Assembly: GCA_964551735.1 (NCBI GenBank)
Contig: CAZKEF010000003.1
Location: forward strand, 124,001-188,000
Direction of reading: 5' to 3'
Origin: DAOUAT01 sp964551735
Lineage (GTDB): Bacteria; Chloroflexota; Anaerolineae; CG2-30-64-16
DNA length: 64,000 bases
Position 1 is the first letter of the stretch; the number at the start of each line of letters is the position of its first letter. Both the position numbers and the translations under genes were made by a program. The notes beneath the pieces were generated by a model that saw nothing but the letters and a program-made list of their open reading frames with translations, did no database searches and was not told where the DNA came from. Of this stretch, positions 44,204 through 52,100 are shown in pieces.

Positions 44204-44734
44204 ATGTCAACCCTTTCCCCTCGAACCCGACAGATTTTGCTTGCCGTTGGTGCGGCCCTGCTTGTGGTCCTGGTGGTCGTCGCCGGCATCGCCATCGGCA
44301 ACCGGCTCGGCACGCGACAGGACAACAAGGAGGAGGTTGTCATTCCGGCCGCGGCGCCCGCTGAGCCGCTGGCGACGGCAACCCTCACCCAGCCCAGCCC
44401 CGTAACGCGCACGGCTGTGGCGGGCGGTCGCGCCGAAACGGACACCGGCATCGCGATCCTGCCGGCTGTGACTTTGAGCGGCGACCGGCGTTACGTGCTC
44501 CAGGTGACGTCCAAGGCCGGCGCGCTATCGTTCAGCGGCTCCTATTCCCGCGGCAGCATTGACCCCAAGATCGCGATTGATGCGATGCAGGAGTTTAAGG
44601 GTACAACCCCCTGGGAGCAGGAGATTCAGCCGCCCGCGCCTGACACGCGCACCTGGAACCTCGGAGTCAACCTCAGCACGACCCCGATCGGTAGGCACGT
44701 CCTGGTGCAGGTGTGGGACATCGGGCCAAAATGA
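44204..44734 (+). CDS. Small membrane-anchored extracytoplasmic protein
   Basis: Protein of 176 aa. N-terminal helix (ILLAVGAALLVVLVVVAGIAI), Ala/Pro/Thr linker, then a compact beta-rich domain of about 100 residues (RRYVLQVTSKAGALSFSGSY, TWNLGVNLSTTPIGRHVLVQ). No family recognised. AAAGGAGG precedes the ATG. It lies between the Pro-rich membrane protein and the PP2C; the signal-anchor topology puts its domain outside, like the kinase sensors. Confidence 0.75.
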   Translation: MSTLSPRTRQILLAVGAALLVVLVVVAGIAIGNRLGTRQDNKEEVVIPAAAPAEPLATATLTQPSPVTRTAVAGGRAETDTGIAILPAVTLSGDRRYVLQVTSKAGALSFSGSYSRGSIDPKIAIDAMQEFKGTTPWEQEIQPPAPDTRTWNLGVNLSTTPIGRHVLVQVWDIGPK

Positions 44735-44761
44735 CCGAACAGCGGTTGATGGCGGCGTGAG

Positions 44762-45706
44762 ATGGATGACAGCCTGACGCTCAACATCGGGGAGGCCAGC
44801 GACCCCGGCCTGGTCCGGCGGGAGAACCAGGACGCGTTGGGCTACCATGTGCCGTCCACCCCCGAACTGCGCCGGGCGCGCGGCGCGCTGTTCGTGGTCT
44901 GTGACGGGATCGGCGGCCTCCATGCGGGGGGCCATGCCAGCCGGCTGGCGGTGGACACCTTTCTCAAGGCCTATTACGAAGGCGCGGCCGATGCGCCGGA
45001 CGCTCTGCTGCGCCGCGCGGCCATGATCGCCAACGATACGGTTTTTCGTGGCAGCCACGTCCAGGGGCGCGTCGTGCGGATGGGCACCACCATCGTCGCC
45101 GCAGCGATGCGCGAGGCCGAGCTGTGGGTGCTGAACATCGGGGACAGCCGGGCTTATCTGTGGTGCCAGGGGGTGCTACATCAGCTTTCCTGGGATCACG
45201 CGCCGGTCGGCAGACATGCGCCGGCCGATCGGCGCATCAACCAGGCGCTCGGCACCGATCCCCAGGTGAAACCCTTCGTGCGCGGGCCCCTGCCGCTGGC
45301 GCTGGGCGACACCGTGCTGCTCTGCACCGACGGCCTGACCACCGCGGTGCCTGAGCCGGTGATTGCGCGCACGATCGGTGAGTTCACGGCGCCGCAGGCC
45401 GCCCGGCAATTGATCGAGCAGGCCAAGACCGCCGGCGCGCACGACAATGTCAGCCTGCTGTTGGTCGGCGTGGCTGCACCGGGGACGTCTGCGCCGCAAG
45501 AAGCGGCGAGAGTTTCTCGCCGACCGGGTGACCGTATGCGGAACTTAGGGGCGGCACTCCGCCGCCTGACGTGGACCGACATCAACCCCGCGCGTGTGCT
45601 GCTCACCCAGGGCTGGCGCACCACGGGCGGGACCGCCATCCTGCTGGCGTGGCTGGCCCTGGCCCTGATTTTGGGTCTGGTGGTGGGATGGTTGCTCAGC
45701 AGATGA
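44762..45706 (+). CDS. PP2C-family Ser/Thr phosphatase with C-terminal membrane anchor
   Basis: Protein of 314 aa. The PP2C motifs are in order: RRENQDALGY, VVCDGIGGLHAGG (Mn/Mg-binding DGxGG), MGTTIVAAAM, VLNIGDSRAYLW, CTDGLT and HDNVSLLLV, so the metal-binding aspartates are present. The catalytic domain fills residues 5-240. A basic linker leads to one membrane helix (TAILLAWLALALILGLVVGWLL) at the very end, tethering the enzyme to the inner face of the membrane near the kinases. It should dephosphorylate kinase autophosphorylation sites or FHA-ligand threonines. It begins 28 nt after the preceding stop and is followed by FHA genes. Confidence 0.93.
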   Translation: MDDSLTLNIGEASDPGLVRRENQDALGYHVPSTPELRRARGALFVVCDGIGGLHAGGHASRLAVDTFLKAYYEGAADAPDALLRRAAMIANDTVFRGSHVQGRVVRMGTTIVAAAMREAELWVLNIGDSRAYLWCQGVLHQLSWDHAPVGRHAPADRRINQALGTDPQVKPFVRGPLPLALGDTVLLCTDGLTTAVPEPVIARTIGEFTAPQAARQLIEQAKTAGAHDNVSLLLVGVAAPGTSAPQEAARVSRRPGDRMRNLGAALRRLTWTDINPARVLLTQGWRTTGGTAILLAWLALALILGLVVGWLLSR

Positions 45707-45725
45707 AGCTGCCAGGGAGGGGAAC

Positions 45726-47060
45726 ATGCGTTTGGTGACTCAAGATGGACATGCTTACCCGCTGCGCCCGGGCGATAACAGCGTCGGCCGCAGCCCGGAG
45801 AATACTATCGTCTTGCCCAGCATCTCGGTCTCACGCCGGCATGCGATCATCCGCTGGGATGACCGCGGACTCTACCTGGTAGACGCCGGCAGCGTGAACG
45901 GCACGATGGTGGGCGGCCGGCGTCTTGTGGCCGGACAATGGGTGGATATTCAGCCAGGCATGCAGATCCAATTCGGCGAGGACATGATCTGCCAGGTGAT
46001 AGCGGAGCCTTCTGCGCCGCCGCAACGGCCGGTCACAGCGCCGATGACGGGCATTGAGGCGCCCCCAGCGCAACCGGGGTGGGCGCAGGCTGCACCGGCA
46101 GCGCCGGCCGGCCGTTGGGGCGGGCTCGACATACTGTTCCGTGCCGTGGATGTGTCGTTGAGCAAGAGCAAGCTGGCTTTAGCCCTGGGCGGGAGCCTGA
46201 CTGCCGTCCTGGTCTGGTTGCTGACCGCGTTCCTGGCTTCCCGGCTGTTGGGTGATAGCTTGGTGTTCGGCGCCTTGTTCGTCATCCTGGGCAGTGTCCT
46301 GGCATGGCTGGCGTTTTCGCTGACGCTGGGCGCGCTGACCCGGATGAGCTACACTGAATTGACCGGACGGCAGCCGATCGCGCTGCGCGAGGCCGTGCGC
46401 TACGCGGGCCGGCGGTGGTCGCAGTTCGCGCTGACGCCGCTGGCGCTGTTGGCCGCCGTCGCAGTCGCCGGGATCGCCGAAGTCGCCGTGTTGCTGGTCG
46501 GGCGGGTGGACTATTTGGGCGAGCTGCTCGATAGCTTGTTGTTTTTGCCGGCCTTCGTGCTTAACCTGTTCCTGATTGCTGCCGTAGCTTTCGGCTCGTC
46601 GTTGGTGTACCCCATCGTGATCGACCGCGGCCGAGGCATCGCCGGATCGTTGGCGTATCTGATCAAATTGATGCGAGCCGTACCGGGACGAGTGGTGCTT
46701 TACCTGGGCACGGCCAGCATCGTGACAGGGATCGCGACCGCTGTGTTGTGGGGCCTGGTGTTCGCGGCGCTGGCGTTCACGATCCAGGCACTCACTGCCG
46801 GCCTCGGTATAGAGAAGTTCGGTGCGTTGATGATGTCGGACTTTTCGGGCCTCATGGGCATCATCCCAGGCCTGGACTTGCCCTATGGTTTCGGCCGGCT
46901 CTTTGCCGGCAACAACCCGGCTACCTATGCCATCGCCGGTCGTTTGCTGCAGCTTGGCATCGTCATCGTGTTGGCGGGCACGCTGGCGTATCCCCTGGTG
47001 CTGCAGACCAGCCTGGCGTGCGCGGTGTATCTGAACGTGAAGGAAGATGTGCCGGCGTAG
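45726..47060 (+). CDS. FHA domain fused to polytopic membrane region
   Basis: Protein of 444 aa. FHA at about 5-90 (SVGRSPENTIVL, SRRHAII, SVNGTMVG, keeping the phosphothreonine-binding Arg, Ser and Asn). After a Pro-rich linker, residues 155-440 contain about six hydrophobic helices (LTAVLVWLLTAFLASRLL, LVFGALFVILGSVLAWLAF, LLAAVAVAGIAEVAVLLVG and others). The membrane region resembles the generic DUF4013-like or glycerophosphoryl-type polytopic proteins but I cannot name the family. The start follows AGGGAGGGG. Paired with the adjacent PP2C and two more FHA genes, 19 nt after the PP2C stop. Confidence 0.85.
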   Translation: MRLVTQDGHAYPLRPGDNSVGRSPENTIVLPSISVSRRHAIIRWDDRGLYLVDAGSVNGTMVGGRRLVAGQWVDIQPGMQIQFGEDMICQVIAEPSAPPQRPVTAPMTGIEAPPAQPGWAQAAPAAPAGRWGGLDILFRAVDVSLSKSKLALALGGSLTAVLVWLLTAFLASRLLGDSLVFGALFVILGSVLAWLAFSLTLGALTRMSYTELTGRQPIALREAVRYAGRRWSQFALTPLALLAAVAVAGIAEVAVLLVGRVDYLGELLDSLLFLPAFVLNLFLIAAVAFGSSLVYPIVIDRGRGIAGSLAYLIKLMRAVPGRVVLYLGTASIVTGIATAVLWGLVFAALAFTIQALTAGLGIEKFGALMMSDFSGLMGIIPGLDLPYGFGRLFAGNNPATYAIAGRLLQLGIVIVLAGTLAYPLVLQTSLACAVYLNVKEDVPA

Positions 47061-47100
47061 GCCGGACGTCTTCGTAGTCGCTGGTGTGAGGGAGATTGCC

Positions 47101-47724
47101 ATGAGCTATCTGGAGATCCACGATCGGGCCGGGACGCGCTGGCTGCCGGCCGGCCAACACCTTACCATCGGCCGCAGCTTGCAGAACCATGTGGTGGTGC
47201 AGGGACAGGCCGTCTCGCGCAACCATGCGCGGATCGTGTTCCAGGGCGCCCGAGCCTGGGTCGAAGACCTGGGCAGCACTTACGGCACCATGGTCAACGG
47301 ACTCTATGTACGCAACTGGAAGCCCTTGCAGGATGAAGACCGCATCCAGATGGGGGATGCGTTGCTGATCTATCACGAGGCGAGCAGCGCGTCCCGGCAG
47401 GACAGTGTGACACCGCCGTTCGGCACCCCACGCCCCCTGCCAGAGCTGCCGCGCAACATGCTCCGTTGTCCCTATTGTGGCACAGGGAACCTGAAGACCA
47501 ACAGCATCTGCTACAACTGCGGCCACGCGTTGGTCCCGGCCGGCAATCCGACGCGCCCCGGTTCTGTCCGCCGCGCGCCGGCCCCTGCGCCGCGTCCCGC
47601 TCCCGCGCGCTGGGGCACCGTGCTGCTCACCGTGCTATTGGTCGCCGTGTTGTGCCTGCTGAGCCTGTTGGTGGGTATAGTGTTGGTCGGCGGGCCAGTC
47701 GGGAGTTGGCTTTTCGGCCGTTAG
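47101..47724 (+). CDS. FHA domain - zinc ribbon - membrane anchor
   Basis: Protein of 207 aa. FHA at about 5-95 (TIGRSLQNHVVV, SRNHARI, STYGTMVNG; the usual Asn-Gly is Tyr-Gly here). Then a zinc ribbon with two CxxC knuckles (CPYCGTGN, CYNCGHAL), a Pro/Arg-rich linker and one C-terminal helix (VLLTVLLVAVLCLLSLLVGIVLV). The FHA and ribbon face the cytosol. The ATG at 47101 is chosen for GAGGGAG upstream and the domain start. It follows the polytopic FHA gene at 40 nt. Confidence 0.87.
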   Translation: MSYLEIHDRAGTRWLPAGQHLTIGRSLQNHVVVQGQAVSRNHARIVFQGARAWVEDLGSTYGTMVNGLYVRNWKPLQDEDRIQMGDALLIYHEASSASRQDSVTPPFGTPRPLPELPRNMLRCPYCGTGNLKTNSICYNCGHALVPAGNPTRPGSVRRAPAPAPRPAPARWGTVLLTVLLVAVLCLLSLLVGIVLVGGPVGSWLFGR

Positions 47725-47751
47725 GAGCCATTACGGAAACAGGAGGTCAAG

Positions 47752-48936
47752 ATGATCCTTGTCAGTCAAACCGGCCAGAACTACTTTCTCCAGATCGGCG
47801 ATAACGTCATCGGCCGCGGCGCCGATTGCCAGGTGCGCCTGGAGCACGAGCGGGTGTCGCGAAGGCATGCCGTGATTCATTGGGATGGTTCGCAGGCGCG
47901 CATCATGGATCTGGGCAGCACCAACGGCACCAGCCTCAACGGCCGCCGCCTGGAGCCGCAGCGCGCCTACCCGTTCACCGTGGGCGACCGGCTAGAGATC
48001 GGCGGCGCGGAAGTCCTGCTAGAGGTCGCGCCGCCCGCAGTCAGCACGGGGGCTGCCCTGATCGGGGCGCCGGCCCCCGTGCCCACGCCGGCCCGCGCGC
48101 TGCCCGTTTGGCTGATGGTATTGGGCGGCGTGCTGCTCCTGCTGTTGATCTTTGCGCTGGCTGTGCTCTGGTCCGCCAATCGCGCGCGGCCGGCATCAAC
48201 GCCGGCCGAAATGACGCCTCTCGTGCAGCTCGCGACTGAAACACCGGCCCCGGTCACGGCGGCCAGCCCGCCGACGGCCACCCCGGTTGTCCCGGCGGTG
48301 GAGGGCGTGCAGCAACCCGGCGTGGATATCGGCGGCGGCGCGGCCGCGCCGGCCGCGGCCATGCAATTGCCGCCCGTGAACCCCACCACTCTCCCGGACC
48401 TGATCGCCTCGGCCACCGGCGGGATCCTGCCAGGCGACCTCTCCTCGCTCCTGGGCGGCACGCCCTTCCCTGGGCTACCGGCCGGGACGCCGGGCGTCAC
48501 CCTGCCTGCTGGCCCCCGGCGTCACAGCCCCCCGCGGCTGCTGAACCCCGCCAGCGGCTCCAGCTACCAGGGGGAGGATGCGCTTATCATCCTGGAGTGG
48601 GCGCCGGTGGAAGGCCTGGCGGCCAACGAGTACTACTGGGTGATGGTGTTCTACCAGCAGAACGGCAAGGAACAGGCCGGCGGCACGTGGATCAAGGCGA
48701 CCAGCTACCGGGTGCCGGCCTGGTTCCTGACCCAGGCCTCGGGCCGCTTCGAGTGGCAAGTGGTGATCGCCGAAGCTACCGGGCCGGTGGAGCGGGGCGG
48801 ACGTTTGGGCGCGCGGGTCAGCGATCCCAGCGAGCGGTGGTGGTTCATGTGGGGGCCGGGCGGCGGTAGCGCGCCACCGCCGCCGACACCGTCACCGGTT
48901 CCGCCAGCCGCGCCGACGCCGACGTATGGGGGGTAA
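47752..48936 (+). CDS. FHA domain - membrane helix - extracellular Ig-like domain
   Basis: Protein of 394 aa. FHA at about 5-90 (VIGRGADCQVRL, SRRHAVI, STNGTSLNG). Membrane helix at about 118-140 (LMVLGGVLLLLLIFALAVLW), Pro/Thr linker with helical repeats (LPDLIASATGGILPGDLSSL), then a beta-domain at about 260-380 (PPRLLNPASGSSYQGEDA, LILEWAPVEGL, YYWVMVFYQQNG, RFEWQVVIAE). The ectodomain looks related in plan to those on the kinases at 39061 and 62122. AGGAGG precedes the ATG. This is the last gene of the second FHA block. Confidence 0.88.
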   Translation: MILVSQTGQNYFLQIGDNVIGRGADCQVRLEHERVSRRHAVIHWDGSQARIMDLGSTNGTSLNGRRLEPQRAYPFTVGDRLEIGGAEVLLEVAPPAVSTGAALIGAPAPVPTPARALPVWLMVLGGVLLLLLIFALAVLWSANRARPASTPAEMTPLVQLATETPAPVTAASPPTATPVVPAVEGVQQPGVDIGGGAAAPAAAMQLPPVNPTTLPDLIASATGGILPGDLSSLLGGTPFPGLPAGTPGVTLPAGPRRHSPPRLLNPASGSSYQGEDALIILEWAPVEGLAANEYYWVMVFYQQNGKEQAGGTWIKATSYRVPAWFLTQASGRFEWQVVIAEATGPVERGGRLGARVSDPSERWWFMWGPGGGSAPPPPTPSPVPPAAPTPTYGG

Positions 48937-49146
48937 CCCATCAGTGGGTCTGACATTTCGAAGAAACCGCACGGTTTGTTGGTAAAAGACTTTATATAAG
49001 CCATAGCTTTAAGTTACAGCATAAAAACGCCCAAGATGATTCGAGGCAGCGGATGGCCTGCGGCCAAACGGATAAGCGGATAGACTGCGCAGCCATCCGT
49101 TTGTCCGCTCCTATCCGTTCCTGCGCATTTTCTAAGGAGGCTTACT
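48937..49146 (+). other. Intergenic region with inverted CGGATAAGCGGAT repeats
   Basis: The 15-mer AACGGATAAGCGGAT (49067-49081) also occurs at 4887-4901 at the 3' end of the P450 gene, and both are preceded by GAGGCAGCGGATGG. Here it is followed by inverted partial copies (ATCCGTTTGTCCGC, CTATCCGTT). TTTATATAAG near 48991 is AT-rich but lacks a well-spaced -35 box. AAGGAGG for the next gene is at the end. Confidence 0.5.
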
Positions 49147-52100
49147 ATGCACCGCAGATTTGGTCTCAGCAGCTTGCTTGCTGTTCTGATTCTTTCGGTG
49201 AGCGTGATCGGTTCGGCGTCGGATCTGGAACGTGTCCTTGGCATGGAAACCAAGCAAGTGGTTTCACATCTTGCTCTTGGGCAACAACCTGGTGTCGAAC
49301 ATCCGCATGAGATCTTGCTACGCTCGCGGCATTTCACTCCCCAAGTTGGTGTTGAGTCAGCATTAGTCCAGATGGAGACTGCGATGTTGCCCGGTGAGGC
49401 AGGGCGCATTCATATATTGCTACAGTTATATGATGCTCCTTCAGTAGAGGATCTGGCTGTCCTACAAGCAGCAGGGATTGAACTGCTCAACTACATACCT
49501 CGTAATGCGTGGCTTGCTTCAACCCCTGTAACTGGTCTGGTGAATATGCTGGCTAGTCCTCAGCTAATAGAGATTGTGCGGTGGGCCGGGGTGATTCAAC
49601 CTGATGACAAGGTGCCGGCAGATATCTGGATGGGTCAGATTGGCAATTGGGCGTATACTCAAGATGGCAGGGTACGATTGGCGGTCAGTTTCTTTGACGA
49701 CATCACATTGTACTCTGGACGCCAGATCGCTTCTCGGTACGGCGCAGATATTGAGGGCGAGGTCGCTGTTTCAAACAAGTTGTTGATCATCCTTCAGCCG
49801 ACCGAGATAACAACACTGGCGCTTGAGGATAGCGTGCGCTGGATAGATCAGATACCACCGCCGCCCGTGATGGACAATGATGGCTCACGTGCTGCTGTGA
49901 ACGCGAATCAAGTTCAGGCTGCGCCTTACAACCTCTCTGGACAAGGCGTGATTGCGGGTATTTGGGACGGTGGCGCGGTTGACTGGAATCACGATGACTT
50001 TGACCGCAGCGATGGATCATCGCGAGTCATTAGTCGAACAAACACAATTGCTGATCATGCAACTCATGTCGCCGGAATCCTAGGTGGTGATGGTGCAAGG
50101 AGCCAAGCCGCGGGCGGAACAGATCGTCAGTGGCGAGGCATGGCTGTCAATGTTGGTATTGTGTCTTATGACTTCAATGATCCGATCAATGACTATGGTG
50201 AGGCAGTCAATACCTACCATATAGCTTTTTCGCAGAACTCCTGGGGATGGGATTTTGATGTAGCACCCTGTTCCTATTATGGCGACTATCGAAACGCGCG
50301 TGACTTCGATCTGTTAGTAACTGGACAGGCTGGCAGCAGAATCCCCATCGTGTTTTCCGCAGGTAACGAACGCGGCTATGCCCATTGTCCAGCTTCTAAA
50401 CCATACGGCAACATTTCACCACCGGGTGGAACGGCTAAAAACATAATCACCGTAGGTGCAACGAATTCCAATGACAATACGATGACAGATTTCAGCAGTT
50501 GGGGTCCCGTGGACGATGGACGATTGAAGCCAGAGATTGTCGCCCCAGGATGTCAAAGTGATGGTGACGGTGGTATCAATTCTACTATTCCCGATAATCT
50601 TTTTACCGATGAGAATGGAGATAGAGCAGATGATTATGTTTATCCATATGATGTTATGTGTGGCACTTCCATGGCTGCTCCTGTCATATCCGGCATCAGT
50701 GCGTTGCTAATTGAGCAGTACCGCAGTACTTACAACAACGCAAACCCTTGGCCCTCCACCATTAAGGCACTGCTTGTACAATCAGCGCACGATTTGGATG
50801 ACGGAACAACATGGTACAATCCTGGACCGGATTTTGCCTCAGGCTACGGTATTGTGGACGCGAAGATCGCAGTAGACTTGGTGCGAGCGAAAGCGTTGCG
50901 TCAAGACACGATCGCACATGGCGAAACTGATACGGTCGAGGTGTGGGTTCCCGTCGGTGCGGCACAACTTAAGGTTACGTTGGCCTGGGATGATCCGGCC
51001 GGGGCAGAGAACGCTGATCCCGCTTTGGTGAATGATCTCGATATTACGCTTATCGGACCGACGACAACCCACTTTCCGTGGCTCCTGGATCCAGATCATC
51101 CTCAGACCGACGCCTTTCGCGGTCGGGATGGACTCAACAACCTGGAGCAGGTCTTAGTTACTAGTCCTGTGTCTGGTAAGTGGACAATTCGCATTAACGG
51201 TTTTTCTGTGCCACAAGGGCCACAACAGTACTCAATCGTTTCGGAAGCCTTATTTGAGATCGTGGAACCAGGAAGGGGCGGGCAGGTATACGCAGGACCG
51301 GCTACAAGCCCACAGAAGATCATCATTCAAACCACAAAGCCACGCGACGGACTGGTCGCAAATCAGTTCCAGGTGGCGATCGATGGTCGGCCGGCCAACA
51401 TACTGACTGCTTATGAAGGAAGCGATCGTTATGTGCTCGAGGTCGCGCCGACAGTCGCGCCGGCCAACGGTAATTACGATCTTTCGGTGATGGTTCCTTC
51501 TGCCCTGGTTTGGAACGTTAAAGAGCGAGCGGTCTTGTTTGCAGATACCGCGAATGTGGATGTCGCCCTCGTCATTGATCGTTCCGGCAGCATGGGAACT
51601 GACAAGATGAACGCGGCCAAGGACGCTGCCAAGCAGTTTGTAGATTTGATGCAAGCTGACGATATGGTTGGTGTGGTTAGCTTTGATGACTCGATTGAGA
51701 CGAATTTCGTGTTGACCAGCATTGACGGGCACTCAACAGTTAAGACGGGAGCCAAAAACGCTATTGACGCGTTGTACAGTCGCGGCATGACATCCATCGG
51801 CGGCGGGCTGCAACGCGGACAGGAGCAGCTTTCCACTCGAGGCCAGGCCAACCATCCATGGGCTATCGTTCTGCTTAGCGATGGTTTAGAAAACACGGCC
51901 CCGTATGTCAGAAGTGTGTTGCCTACCATCAAGGCCAGCAAGACAACCGTACATACGGTAGGTCTTGGTTCTGATGCGGACGAGGCGTTGATGTTGGATA
52001 TCGCCGCGGAGACAGGCGGCACGTATAATTTCGCGCCTACGCCACAAGAGCTGACGGGGATTTACAACACGATTGCCGGCGCCGTAGCCAATCGCCAGAC

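Noticed and set aside
25555..48936. Type VI secretion regulatory cluster (FHA, kinase, PP2C)
   Set aside because: No TssB/C, ClpV, VgrG, IcmF or other structural component is present.
48976..49000. Promoter TTGTTG / TATATA before the subtilase
   Set aside because: The boxes are only about 11 bp apart, too close for a sigma-70 promoter.
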